Positions 34,426 to 42,936 of a stretch of 64,000 nucleotides of DNA are shown here, in pieces. The stretch is from assembly GCA_035544575.1 (NCBI GenBank), contig DATKEC010000129.1, forward strand, positions 24,883 to 88,882, given 5' to 3'. The DNA comes from DATHWB01 sp035544575 (GTDB lineage: Bacteria > Actinomycetota > Acidimicrobiia > Spongiisociales > ZC4RG35). The translations under genes and the position numbers were made by a program. Positions within the stretch are counted from its first letter, which is position 1. Each line of letters begins with the position of its first letter. The notes under the pieces were generated by a model. It did not search any database. It saw only the letters and a program-made list of their open reading frames with translations, and was not told the DNA's origin.

Positions 34426-35427
34426 TCATCTGCTGCGTTCCGCCAGCATCGCGTCCCCAAAGCTGAGGAACCGGTACCCGCGGGCCAGGGCGGTGTCGTA
34501 CACCGCCTTCCAACCCTCACCCATGAAGCCGGCGAGCATCACGAGGAGCGATGACGCGGGGACGTGAAAATTGGTGACGAGGACATCGACGACACGGAAC
34601 GTACTCCCCGGCCGGAGGAACACGTCGGTCTCGCACGCCCCGCTGTCCACGGTTCCGTCCGGCCGGGAGAAGGTTTCGAGCGTGCGCACCGTGGTGGTGC
34701 CGATTGCCACGACGCGGCCACCGCGGCGCCGGGTCGAGCGAATCGCCTCTGCGGTCTCGGGGGGCACGACGCATGCCTCACGATGCATCACATGGTCTTC
34801 GATTCGCTCAGTGGTGATCGGCCGGAATGTGCCGATTCCCACTGACAACTCGACCGACGCCCGCCGCACGCCGCGTTGTTCGAGTCGTCTCAACACCGCC
34901 GGCGTGAAGTGCAGCCCCGCCGTCGGAGCGGCCGCGGATCCGACCCTCTCCGCGTACACGGTCTGATACCGCTCGGGGTCGGCCAGTTCTGTGGTGATGT
35001 ACGGGGGAAGTGGGACAGTGCCGAGCCGGTCGAGGTCGGTCTCATCAGAGAACGAGACTTCGACGACGCCATCGACGGGTCCCCCTGTCACCTCAGCGGT
35101 GACACCCCCGAACTCGATCGTCACCCCGGGCCGGATCCGCCTCGCGGGAGACACCATCGCCGTCCAGCCTCCGTCCGGCCTCCGCGCCAACAGCAGCAGT
35201 TCCACCTCGCCTCCCGTGCCCACCCGGCGGCCGCGCAGGCGGGCACGGCGCACACGTGACGTGTTCACGACGACGAGGTCTGCCGGGGCCAACAGGTCGG
35301 GGAGGTCTGCGAAGACGTGATCGGACATGTCGCGGGTGTCGAGGAGACGGGCGGCGTCTCGTGGCTCGACGGGATGTTGGGCGATCGCGGAGACCGGGAG
35401 GTCGTATCGGAACTCGCCGAGATCCAT
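34426..35427 (-). CDS. queA: S-adenosylmethionine:tRNA ribosyltransferase-isomerase
   Basis: QueA transfers the ribosyl part of SAM to preQ1-tRNA, giving epoxyqueuosine. The 333-residue protein opens with FRYDLPVSAIAQHPVEPRDAARLL and has VVNTSRVRRARL, APTAGLHFTP, GIGTFRPI and NFHVPASSLLVMLAGFMG, all family hallmarks. Its ATG shares one base with the ruvB stop. With tgt it gives two queuosine steps; preQ1 synthesis genes are not in the window, so the cell either makes preQ1 elsewhere or takes it up. Confidence 0.95.
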   Translation of the reverse strand: MDLGEFRYDLPVSAIAQHPVEPRDAARLLDTRDMSDHVFADLPDLLAPADLVVVNTSRVRRARLRGRRVGTGGEVELLLLARRPDGGWTAMVSPARRIRPGVTIEFGGVTAEVTGGPVDGVVEVSFSDETDLDRLGTVPLPPYITTELADPERYQTVYAERVGSAAAPTAGLHFTPAVLRRLEQRGVRRASVELSVGIGTFRPITTERIEDHVMHREACVVPPETAEAIRSTRRRGGRVVAIGTTTVRTLETFSRPDGTVDSGACETDVFLRPGSTFRVVDVLVTNFHVPASSLLVMLAGFMGEGWKAVYDTALARGYRFLSFGDAMLAERSR

Positions 35428-36452
35428 CAGATATCGAACGTGGGCTGGCCTGACGAGGGCGGATCGAGTCCGAGGTGCCGGTAGGCGCCGGCGGTGGCGA
35501 TCCGCCCACGGGCGGTGCGCTGGATCAGGCCCAGTTGAAGAAGAAACGGTTCGTATGCATCCTCGACGGTCTCCTGTTCCTCACCGACGGCGATGGCGAG
35601 CGTCCCCAGGCCGACGGGTCCGCCCGAGAATCGGTTGACGATGGCATCGAGAATGGCACGGTCGACCTTGTCGAGGCCGAGGTGGTCGATTTCGTAGACA
35701 GCCAGCGCTTCGTCGGCGACTCCTTGCCTCACTGTCCCGTCACCACGCGCCACGGCGTAGTCATGGACCCTGGCCAGCAAGCGATTGGCGATTCGCGCGG
35801 TCCCGCGGCTGCGCCGGGCGATCGCCACGGCGCCCGCTTCGTCCACGTCGGCATCCAGGATGGAGGCGGATCGACGCACGATCTTTTCGAGGTCGGCGGC
35901 CGTGTAGTAGTCGATCCGTTCGACCAGCCCGAAGCGATCGCGGAGTGGTGCGGACACCGTGCCGATCCGGGTAGTTGCCCCCACCAGGGTGAAGCGCGGC
36001 AACTCGAGCCGGATCGAACTGGCGCCGGGACCCTTCCCGAGCACGATGTCGAGCTCGAAGTCCTCCATGGCGGGATACAGCACCTCCTCGACTTGCCGCG
36101 GCAGCCGGTGGATCTCGTCGACGAAGAAGACATCGCCGGGAGACAGATTGGTCAGGATCGCCGCCAGATCGCCGGGTCTTTCGAGTGCGGGGCCCGACGT
36201 CTTCGTGATGTCAGCTCCGAGTTCGTGCGCCACGATCCACGCCAGTGACGTCTTGCCCAGCCCCGGGGGCCCGGACAGCAGGATGTGGTCGAGCGGCTTC
36301 TTGAGGGCGCGCGCCGCCTCGATCGAGATGCGCAGCCGTTCCTTGACCATTTCCTGTCCGACGAATTCGTCGAGGGTGCGCGGCCGGAGGGACATCTCGA
36401 AGATCTCGTCGACGGCGTCGGCTCCCACCCCGAGCAGGCCCTCTTCTCTCAT
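35427..36452 (-). CDS. ruvB: Holliday junction branch migration helicase RuvB
   Basis: RuvB is the AAA+ motor of the RuvAB complex. The 341-residue protein has RPRTLDEFVGQE, Walker A SGPPGLGKTSLA, Walker B FFVDEIHRL, GATTRIGTVSAPLRDRFG with sensor and arginine-finger region, and a C-terminal winged helix ending GAYRHLGLDPP. It follows ruvA by four bases. Order ruvC-ruvA-ruvB is standard. Confidence 0.97.
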   Translation of the reverse strand: MREEGLLGVGADAVDEIFEMSLRPRTLDEFVGQEMVKERLRISIEAARALKKPLDHILLSGPPGLGKTSLAWIVAHELGADITKTSGPALERPGDLAAILTNLSPGDVFFVDEIHRLPRQVEEVLYPAMEDFELDIVLGKGPGASSIRLELPRFTLVGATTRIGTVSAPLRDRFGLVERIDYYTAADLEKIVRRSASILDADVDEAGAVAIARRSRGTARIANRLLARVHDYAVARGDGTVRQGVADEALAVYEIDHLGLDKVDRAILDAIVNRFSGGPVGLGTLAIAVGEEQETVEDAYEPFLLQLGLIQRTARGRIATAGAYRHLGLDPPSSGQPTFDI

Positions 36453-36456
36453 CGGG

Positions 36457-37026
36457 TCACTCTCGCCGCCCGATACGTTGCAGCGCGGACCGGATCTGTT
36501 CGCCCATCGGAGCTTCGGGGTCGAGATCCGCGGTCGCCTCGGTGATCTCGGATGCCGAGAGACCGAGGTTCTCGAGAGCCTGGCGCACTTGACCGCCGCT
36601 CGAGGCGACGAGGTCCGCCTCCATGTCGGCCAGACGGGGCTTGAGGTCGAGCACGATCCGCTGTGCGGTGCGCTTGCCGATCCCCGGCGCCTGTGTCAGG
36701 GCGTCGACGTCGTCGGTGGCGACCGCCCGACGGAGGGCATCGGCGGAGAACACCGCGAGGATCCCGAGCGCCACCCTGGGTCCCACACCCTGGGCGCCCA
36801 GCAGGACCCGGAACAGATCCCGCTCGGCGGGCGAGGCGAAACCGAAGAGCACCATCGCATCGTCGCGCACGTGCAGATGGGTGGACACGGTCGCCTCGTC
36901 CCCCGGTTGGCCCACCCCAGCGGCGGTCTTCGGCGTCACATGGATCTCATAGCCCACACCGGCCACGTCCAGGATCAGCCGATCCCCTTCGATCCCGGCC
37001 ACCCGACCGGACAGCCGTCCGATCAT
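36457..37026 (-). CDS. ruvA: Holliday junction DNA-binding protein RuvA
   Basis: RuvA tetramers hold the Holliday junction and load RuvB. The 189-residue protein has the N-terminal OB domain (MIGRLSGRVAGIEGDRLILD), the acidic-pin region and helix-hairpin-helix motifs around LLGAQGVGPRVALGIL and APGIGKRTAQRIVLDL. The C-terminal RuvB-binding domain includes QALENLGLSASEITEA. Its ATG overlaps the end of ruvC by four bases. Confidence 0.96.
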   Translation of the reverse strand: MIGRLSGRVAGIEGDRLILDVAGVGYEIHVTPKTAAGVGQPGDEATVSTHLHVRDDAMVLFGFASPAERDLFRVLLGAQGVGPRVALGILAVFSADALRRAVATDDVDALTQAPGIGKRTAQRIVLDLKPRLADMEADLVASSGGQVRQALENLGLSASEITEATADLDPEAPMGEQIRSALQRIGRRE

Positions 37027-37511
37027 CGCTTGGCCTGCAGCGGGAGCCGGACACGTTGCAGATGACAGATGGCGATCGCCAGTGCGTCGGCCACATCGGC
37101 GGGGCCGTCCACTTCTCCCAGGGCGAGTCGTCGCGCAACCATCGACGACAACGCCCGTTTCGTGGCGGCTCCGTCACCCGCAACGGCGAGCTTCACCTCG
37201 TTCGGGCTGTACTCGTGGACCAGCAGGCCGGCACGGGCGGCGGCCAGCATCGCCACGCCCGACGCTCGCCCTACCGCGATCGCGGTCTGCCGGTTGCGAT
37301 TGGTGAACACGCGCTCGATCGCCGCCACGTCCGGCCGGTGCTGGGAGATGACGGCCATCAAGTCATGTTCGAGTTCCACCAAACGGTCTGCCATCGGCAA
37401 CTCGGGGTCGGTGTGGATGACCCCGGCCGCCACCGCCTCCAGCGCGCGGCCACGGCGGACGAGCCCATAGCCGGTACGTGTCAGACCTGGATCGATGCCG
37501 AGAACGAACAT
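37023..37511 (-). CDS. ruvC: Crossover junction endodeoxyribonuclease RuvC
   Basis: RuvC cuts Holliday junctions. The 162-residue protein has the RNase H-like catalytic acids in VLGIDPGLTRTGYG (Asp7), AAIERVFTNRN (Glu) and a C-terminal VDGPADVADALAIAICH (two Asp). The frame is open further upstream, but the ATG of MFVLGIDPG fits the family exactly. A 49-nt gap separates it from a membrane-protein gene upstream. Confidence 0.96.
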   Translation of the reverse strand: MFVLGIDPGLTRTGYGLVRRGRALEAVAAGVIHTDPELPMADRLVELEHDLMAVISQHRPDVAAIERVFTNRNRQTAIAVGRASGVAMLAAARAGLLVHEYSPNEVKLAVAGDGAATKRALSSMVARRLALGEVDGPADVADALAIAICHLQRVRLPLQAKR

Positions 37512-37560
37512 GTGTACGACAGCGTAGATGGAGGCCGCATGACTTCGATGGCACCGCGGC

Positions 37561-37992
37561 TCAGGCGGCGACCATCCCGGCGAGGGCTGTGATCCACAGC
37601 AGGTTCTCGACGTGGACGGCGCGGGCGAAGCGACGACCGAACGCGGCGGCCAACGGGAGATCGCCTGCGCCGACGGCAGTCTCCAACCCGTTCCACGCCG
37701 GTCTGGCGGCAATCCCTCCGACCGCCATCGCGGCGAGAGCCGACATGATCCCGAGCCCCAGGACGACGGGTGCCCGCCAGCCGGCGATGGCGAGAAGACC
37801 GACGCCGCTGGCCACCGTCACCACCGCGGATGACATGCCGAGCCGGGCGTTCGCCTTCATCCGTTCGAACATGCCGACCGCCACGTCGCCGCCGGCAGCG
37901 ATCGAGCGTCGAATGTCGGCCGGAACCGTCAGCTTGTGTCCGAACCATGCCCCGGCGGCGCCGATGTGGACCACGAGGAGCAGCGTTCGCAT
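37561..37992 (-). CDS. Four-helix integral membrane protein of unknown function
   Basis: The 143-residue product starts MRTLLLVVHIGAAGAWFGHK and has about four hydrophobic segments, including VVTVASGVGLLAIAGWRAP, VLGLGIMSALAAMAVGGIAA and a C-terminal LLWITALAGMVAA. The His in VVHIGAAGAWFGH recalls DUF2269/CopD-like membrane families, but the match is loose. The ATG used here is twelve codons inside the longest frame and matches a membrane-protein N-terminus better. It lies between yebC and ruvC on the same strand. No function is claimed. Confidence 0.7.
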   Translation of the reverse strand: MRTLLLVVHIGAAGAWFGHKLTVPADIRRSIAAGGDVAVGMFERMKANARLGMSSAVVTVASGVGLLAIAGWRAPVVLGLGIMSALAAMAVGGIAARPAWNGLETAVGAGDLPLAAAFGRRFARAVHVENLLWITALAGMVAA

Positions 37993-38060
37993 GCCGCCAT
38001 TCAAGACCGTTCTCGCCAGCGGCTCCAAGAACCGGGAAGTGCTGCCAGATGGTGCGGCCG

Positions 38061-38804
38061 TCAGCCGGCGAGCTGTTCCATGATCTCGTCGGAGACGTCG
38101 AAGTTGGCAAAGACTTCCTGGACGTCGTCGAGATCCTCCAATGCATCGATCAGGCGAAGGATCTTGCCGGCGCCATCCGCGTCGACCGCGACCGTGGTCG
38201 ACGGCAACTGCGTCACTTCTGCCGACTCGACGTCGACGCCCACGCCTTCCAGGGCCGACCGGACCTCGTTCAGTGCCGAAGGACTCGACTCCACCTCGAA
38301 GCTGTCGCCGGTCTCGCGCACGTCGTCGGCTCCCGCATCGAGGGCCGTGAGCAGAATCGTCTCTTCGTCGCCTCGCGCCACGATCAGCCCGCGCTGACTG
38401 AAGAGATAGCTGACCGAACCCGGCTCACCGAGGTTCCCGTTGTTACGCGTCATCGTCGCCCGAACATCGGATGCCGCCCGATTTCGGTTGTCGGTGAGCA
38501 CATGGACATAGACCGCCACTCCGCCCGGCCCGTAGCCCTCGTACCACGTCTCCTCGTAGGCAACGGAGTCCGCACCTTCGCCTGACCCCCGCTTGACGGC
38601 GCGGTCGATGTTGTCGTTCGGCATCGACGCCGCCTTGGCCTTGGCGATCGCATTGGCGAGCGCGATGTTCATCGCCGGGTCGCCGCCGCCCTCTCGGGCT
38701 GCCTGTTCGATGGCGCGAGCCAGCTTGGCGAAGAGTTTGCCGCGGGCCGCGTCCTGACGGCCCTTGCGGTGTTTGATGTTCGCCCACTTGGAATGTCCGG
38801 CCAT
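38061..38804 (-). CDS. YebC/PmpR family regulatory protein
   Basis: The 247-residue protein starts MAGHSKWANIKHRKGRQDAARGKLFAKLA, the invariant N-terminus of the family, followed by NIALANAIAKAKAASMPNDNIDRAVKRG and the C-terminal DAGADDVRE region. Members act as transcription regulators or, as shown for some, help ribosomes through polyproline stretches. It lies between pdxT and the ruv genes, as in other actinobacteria. The ribosome-binding site GAGGAA sits in a tandem repeat just upstream. Confidence 0.94.
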   Translation of the reverse strand: MAGHSKWANIKHRKGRQDAARGKLFAKLARAIEQAAREGGGDPAMNIALANAIAKAKAASMPNDNIDRAVKRGSGEGADSVAYEETWYEGYGPGGVAVYVHVLTDNRNRAASDVRATMTRNNGNLGEPGSVSYLFSQRGLIVARGDEETILLTALDAGADDVRETGDSFEVESSPSALNEVRSALEGVGVDVESAEVTQLPSTTVAVDADGAGKILRLIDALEDLDDVQEVFANFDVSDEIMEQLAG

Positions 38805-38807
38805 ATC

Positions 38808-38850
38808 TTCCTCGGATCAGCTTTCCTCGGATCAGTCTTCTTCAGATCAA
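38808..38850 (-). repeat. Triplicated 15-bp unit spanning the pdxT stop and the yebC ribosome-binding site
   Basis: On the minus strand CTGATCCGAGGAA occurs twice with a period of 15 bases (38835-38823 and 38820-38808), and a third copy with three differences lies at 38850-38838 across the pdxT stop codon. The two perfect copies each contain a GAGGAA ribosome-binding site; the one nearer yebC ends three bases before its ATG. The arrangement looks like local slippage that duplicated a ribosome-binding site. Confidence 0.75.
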
Positions 38851-39405
38851 GTCGAGCAGCATCGCGTGAATTCGGGTGTCGTCGGTGAGTTCGGGGTGAA
38901 AGGACGTGGCGATGATCGCCCCTTGTCGCACCATGACCGCGTGGTCCTCGACGGTGGCGAGGACGTCGACCGCGCCTCCCACCTTGGCAACCCACGGGGC
39001 CCGGATGAAAACCGCATGAAACGGTGTTTCGAGACCGGTGACCGCCAGATCGATCTCGAATGATTGGTTCTGGCGACCGAACGCGTTGCGGGCCACGACG
39101 ACATCGAGGACCCCGAGCAGATGCTGGTCGCCCTCGGTTACCGCCGATGCCACGAGGATCAGCCCGGCACACGTGCCGTACGTGGGTAGCCCGGCACCGA
39201 TTCTCTCCCGCAACGGCTCAAAGAGGCCCCAGCGGACAGCGAGCTTGCCGATCGTGGTGGATTCGCCACCCGGGATGATCAGGGCGTCGATGCCATCGAG
39301 GTGCTGCGGGAGACGCACGGGGCGTCCCTCGACATCCAGTCGGCGAAGGACGTCCAGGTGCTCGCGGAAGTCGCCCTGGAGAGCGAGTACGCCGACGACC
39401 GGCAT
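38842..39405 (-). CDS. pdxT: Pyridoxal 5'-phosphate synthase glutaminase subunit
   Basis: PdxT releases ammonia from glutamine for the PLP synthase PdxS. The 187-residue class I amidotransferase has VGVLALQGDFREHL, the glutamine-binding LIIPGGESTTIGKL, nucleophile Cys in TYGTCAGLILVAS and the His-Glu pair in TSFHPELTDD. Its ATG follows the pdxS stop by four bases, so the two subunits are made together. Confidence 0.96.
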   Translation of the reverse strand: MPVVGVLALQGDFREHLDVLRRLDVEGRPVRLPQHLDGIDALIIPGGESTTIGKLAVRWGLFEPLRERIGAGLPTYGTCAGLILVASAVTEGDQHLLGVLDVVVARNAFGRQNQSFEIDLAVTGLETPFHAVFIRAPWVAKVGGAVDVLATVEDHAVMVRQGAIIATSFHPELTDDTRIHAMLLDLI

Positions 39406-39409
39406 CGGG

Positions 39410-40291
39410 TCACCAGCCCCGACGGGCGAGCTGCTCGGATTCGGCCAACGTGCTCATCTCCAGTCCCGGCATCGCCGCACCGAGCCCGGCCGACACCTTG
39501 GCGATGATCTCAGGGCTCTCCCAGTTCGTCGTCGCATCGACGATGGCCCGGGCGAAGAGTTCGGGATTCGAGCTCTTGAAGATGCCGGAACCCACGAACA
39601 CGCCATCGACGCCGAGCGCCATCATCAGCGCGGCGTCTGCCGGTGTGGCGATGCCACCGGCCGCAAAGTTCACGACCGGGAGCTCGCCGGTCGCAGCCAC
39701 CTCGGTGACGAGACCGTAGGGAGCCCTCAAATCCCGGGCAGCGGTCATCAATTGTTCGGCGGACAGGGTCGTGAGCCATCGGATCCCCGCGGTGATCTCG
39801 CGCATGTGGCGAACGGCCTCGACGACGTTGCCCGTCCCTGCTTCGCCTTTCGTGCGGATCATCGCCGCACCTTCTCCGATCCGCCGGAGCGCCTCCCCCA
39901 GGTCCTTGGCACCACACACGAAGGGCGTCGTGAACGCCCATTTGTCGATGTGGTGGCTCTCGTCGGCGGGTGTGAGAACTTCGGATTCGTCGATGTAGTC
40001 GATGTCGAGGGCTTCGAGCACCCGCGCTTCGACGAAGTGACCGATGCGGGCCTTGGCCATGACCGGAATGGAGACCGCACTCTGGATGCCCTGGATCATC
40101 TCCGGATCCGACATCCGCGCCACTCCGCCGTCGCGTCGGATGTCCGATGGAACACGCTCCAACGCCATCACCGCCACCGCCCCGGCGGCCTCGGCGACTC
40201 GGGCGTCGTCTGGAGTGACGACGTCCATGATCACGCCGCCTTTGAGCATGTCGGCCAGTCCCCGCTTGACCAGATCAGTCCCTCGTTCCAC
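39410..40291 (-). CDS. pdxS: Pyridoxal 5'-phosphate synthase lyase subunit
   Basis: PdxS builds PLP from ribose 5-phosphate, glyceraldehyde 3-phosphate and ammonia. The 293-residue TIM-barrel protein has MDVVTPDDARVAEAAGAVAVMAL, the imine-forming lysines in VMAKARIGHF and IRTKGEAGTGN, and NFAAGGIATPADAALMM. I start at the GTG of VERGTDLVKRG because AAAGGAG lies five bases upstream. An ATG at 40342 overlapping the upstream stop (ATGA) would add 17 residues unlike the family N-terminus. It is 47 nt downstream of the mannosyltransferase-like gene. Confidence 0.94.
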   Translation of the reverse strand: MERGTDLVKRGLADMLKGGVIMDVVTPDDARVAEAAGAVAVMALERVPSDIRRDGGVARMSDPEMIQGIQSAVSIPVMAKARIGHFVEARVLEALDIDYIDESEVLTPADESHHIDKWAFTTPFVCGAKDLGEALRRIGEGAAMIRTKGEAGTGNVVEAVRHMREITAGIRWLTTLSAEQLMTAARDLRAPYGLVTEVAATGELPVVNFAAGGIATPADAALMMALGVDGVFVGSGIFKSSNPELFARAIVDATTNWESPEIIAKVSAGLGAAMPGLEMSTLAESEQLARRGW

Positions 40292-40338
40292 TACTGCTCC
40301 TTTGCTGAACCCGAATGGTACCGCCGGTTCTCGGCGGT

Positions 40339-41364
40339 TCATCCACGCGCGCGTCCGTACGCGTCGATGTAGCGGTCCAACACCACCGACCAGTCGAACG
40401 CCATCGCCCGAGTTCGCGCCGCCTCCCCCATGGTTCGGAGCCGGTCGGTGTCGCCGAGCAGAGAAACCAGGGCCGTTGCGAGCGCCCGGTGATCGCCGGG
40501 GGGAACATGGACGCCGCTCCCCCCCGTCACTGCGACGAACGCCGGGAGATCCGAGGAAACGACCGCCGCTCCCGCAGCCATCGCCTCGGCGAGAACGATC
40601 CCGAAGCTCTCGCCGCCTGTGTTCGGGGAGACATGGATCGAAGCCGATGCGAGCAATGCCCGCTTGTCCGTGTCGTCGACCCGACCGATGTAGCGCACCC
40701 CGGCGGGGGCGTCGGACCGCCGCTCGGCTCCGATGACGACCAACTCGGAGTCCGGCATCGCCGCACGCACGACCGGCCATGCCGCCAGAAGTACGTCCAG
40801 ACCCTTGCGCGGCTCGTCACGGCCGAGGAACGTCACACGCCCCGGGATGCGCGGGGGCCCCGCGTAGGCGCCGACGTCGACGGCGTTGGGGATGATCTCG
40901 ACGGGTCCCCACGCCGCCGGGATGGCTGAAGCCGCCACGGGCGACACCGCCGTGATCACGCACGCCAGCATCCGGTGGCGGAGCGGCCGTTCGGCCATCC
41001 GATACAACCCGTGGGCCCAGCCGGGGGCATCCGCGTGGAAGGTCACCACCTTGGCGTGGTCCGAACCGAGCGCCACCGTCGAGACCCGCGGCATCAGCGG
41101 CTCGTGGATGTGGACCACGTCGGCCCCGGCGATCGCGGCGGTGACCCGACGCCGAACACCAGGACCGATGGCGATCGGAGCCACCGACGAATTCGCCCGC
41201 ACCCCCCAGGTACCGCCGACGGTCCGAGCCCGGGGATGGGATCCAGGACCGACCAGCCAGGCTTCGTGCCCGGCCCGTTCGAGGCGGTCGACGAGTTCGA
41301 TGGTCAACTGCTGTACCCCGCCGGGGTGCCCCAGGTCGTAGGGGCAGACAACGGCGACTTTCAA
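40339..41364 (-). CDS. pimA: GT4 glycosyltransferase, PimA-like phosphatidylinositol mannosyltransferase
   Basis: The 341-residue GT-B enzyme probably adds the first mannose to phosphatidylinositol from GDP-mannose. It begins MKVAVVCPYDLGHPGGVQQ, has the acceptor-side HIHEPLMPRVS and the donor-side SPNTGGESFGIVLAEAMAAG with the conserved E-x7-E. The TTG start overlaps the acyltransferase stop by four bases. Order pgsA-acyltransferase-pimA upstream of pdxS matches the mycobacterial PIM locus, which is the main ground for the specific call. The symbol is by homology and context. Confidence 0.85.
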   Translation of the reverse strand: MKVAVVCPYDLGHPGGVQQLTIELVDRLERAGHEAWLVGPGSHPRARTVGGTWGVRANSSVAPIAIGPGVRRRVTAAIAGADVVHIHEPLMPRVSTVALGSDHAKVVTFHADAPGWAHGLYRMAERPLRHRMLACVITAVSPVAASAIPAAWGPVEIIPNAVDVGAYAGPPRIPGRVTFLGRDEPRKGLDVLLAAWPVVRAAMPDSELVVIGAERRSDAPAGVRYIGRVDDTDKRALLASASIHVSPNTGGESFGIVLAEAMAAGAAVVSSDLPAFVAVTGGSGVHVPPGDHRALATALVSLLGDTDRLRTMGEAARTRAMAFDWSVVLDRYIDAYGRARG

Positions 41365-42236
41365 CGGTCGGCCTCGCGGTCACTCGGCCAGTTCGGCTGC
41401 AGAAGGTGCCACTGGTCGGGTGCTGCCCGGATCAGGTCCTCGATTTCCCGGGCGAGAACCTGGGTGGCTGCCTGGATCCGGCCACCGCGTTCGCCACCGT
41501 CGGGGATCGCGATCGGCGGTCGGATGACCACGTGGTGTCCGTCGCCGTCGAAGTACGTCGCGGCCGCCATGAGTGGCGCGCCGGTCCTGATCGCCAGAGA
41601 CGCGGGACCCGCCGGCATGGTGGTGCGTTCTCCGAAGAACTCGACCAGGACCCCCTTGCCTTTGATGTCACGGTCACACAACAGTGCCACCACTCCGTTT
41701 CGGGCCAGGACCTTCTCGAGCTCGCGGATGACGTGGCTGCCTCCGGTCGCCAGGACGATTCCGATGTCCATCGCGTCCCGCATTTCCAGAAACCAGTTCC
41801 GAATCCGCTGGTTTCGGAGATTCTCGGCCACCGCCACGACCTCGAGGCCGAGACGCGTGCCGACGGTGGCGGCGTACTCCCAATTACCCATGTGCGGGAG
41901 CGCGACGATGGCTCCTCCCCCGGCCTGGCGGGCGGCGTCGAGGTGATGCAGCCCCTCATCGGTGGTGCGTGCGTCGACGAAGGGTTTCCGACGCGGACGT
42001 ATCCAGAGCGCTTCCGCCCAGTAGCGGCCGTACGCCGCGAACACGTCTCCGATGTGGGCCTTCAGCGCGGCGTCCGGGATGCCGAGCCGGCGGGCGTGTC
42101 GCTCCACCATCTGGCGCCGGCCGGTTCCGAATCGTCCGAACAGCCTGCCCGCCCACTCCCCCAGCGTGATCGCCACCTTGAACGGCAGGAGGCCGACCAG
42201 CCCCGTGCCGACCCGCATGGCCAAGTAGGCCACCAC
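41361..42236 (-). CDS. LpxL-type acyltransferase, probable phosphatidylinositol mannoside acyltransferase
   Basis: The 291-residue protein is of the lysophospholipid/lipid A acyltransferase family. The catalytic HX4E motif is in ALPHMGNWEYAATVG. A short N-terminal hydrophobic region (YLAMRVGTGLVGLLPFKVA) suggests membrane association. It sits between the phosphotransferase and the PimA-like gene, as PatA does in mycobacteria, so it probably acylates the mannose of PIM. The GTG at 42236, two bases after the upstream stop, is the likely start; no ribosome-binding site is seen and coupling is expected. Confidence 0.85.
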   Translation of the reverse strand: MVAYLAMRVGTGLVGLLPFKVAITLGEWAGRLFGRFGTGRRQMVERHARRLGIPDAALKAHIGDVFAAYGRYWAEALWIRPRRKPFVDARTTDEGLHHLDAARQAGGGAIVALPHMGNWEYAATVGTRLGLEVVAVAENLRNQRIRNWFLEMRDAMDIGIVLATGGSHVIRELEKVLARNGVVALLCDRDIKGKGVLVEFFGERTTMPAGPASLAIRTGAPLMAAATYFDGDGHHVVIRPPIAIPDGGERGGRIQAATQVLAREIEDLIRAAPDQWHLLQPNWPSDREADR

Positions 42237-42238
42237 GG

Positions 42239-42811
42239 TCAGTTTTCGATCTGGTCGTACGTCGTCCAGAACCGCTGACCGGCGGTGAACCACACAGCGG
42301 CAACGAATACCCACAGCATCGGTTCGATCCAGCCGGTCAGCATCCCCAGTGTCACGAGGAGGACCCGTTCGGCACGGCCCATCAGCCCGCCGCGCCCGTC
42401 GAGTCCGACGGATTCCGCCTTGGATCGCATGTACGGAACGAGCAGCGACCCTGCCAGTGCGAGCAGCGACAGCAAGAGGATCCGGACCTCACCGCGCTGG
42501 CTGACTGCGAGACCCGTGAGAACCCCGATCTCGCCCAATCGATCGACGGTGGCATCGAGGAAGCCGCCGCGAGCCGTCACGTTCCCCGAGGCACGGGCCA
42601 CCGATCCGTCGAGTCCATCCAGTGCAGCACCGGCGAGCGCGACCAAGGCGCCCGCGATGATCTCGCCCATTCCGATCAGCACCGCCCCGGCGATCGCCAC
42701 CACGAGCCCGAACAGGGTCATGAACGTGGGCGTGACCCCGATCTTCGCCAGGAATCGTCCGATCGGCTCGATGATTCCCTGGACGCGGGGTCGCACCCGC
42801 ATGTCGATCAT
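42239..42811 (-). CDS. CDP-alcohol phosphotransferase, probable phosphatidylinositol phosphate synthase
   Basis: The 190-residue membrane enzyme joins CDP-diacylglycerol to an alcohol phosphate. The family motif is complete: LDGLDGSVARASGNVTARGG followed by FLDATVDRLGE, matching D-G-x2-A-R-x8-G-x3-D-x3-D. Five to six hydrophobic segments are visible. Context (PatA- and PimA-like genes directly downstream) argues for inositol phosphate as acceptor, as for mycobacterial PgsA1. The ATG of MIDMRVRPRVQG is chosen over a start 18 codons upstream. The gene is divergent from EF-G2 with 125 nt between. Confidence 0.87.
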   Translation of the reverse strand: MIDMRVRPRVQGIIEPIGRFLAKIGVTPTFMTLFGLVVAIAGAVLIGMGEIIAGALVALAGAALDGLDGSVARASGNVTARGGFLDATVDRLGEIGVLTGLAVSQRGEVRILLLSLLALAGSLLVPYMRSKAESVGLDGRGGLMGRAERVLLVTLGMLTGWIEPMLWVFVAAVWFTAGQRFWTTYDQIEN

Positions 42812-42936
42812 TCGCTGGAAGCTACCACGCGCCCTCCTGCGCCCTCTCCGATCTCGTCGCTTCACAGGGCAACAACCGGCGGTTCGGGTCTAGGGTCGAC
42901 GTCCTGGCACCATCCCCCACACGAAGGAGGTATCCA

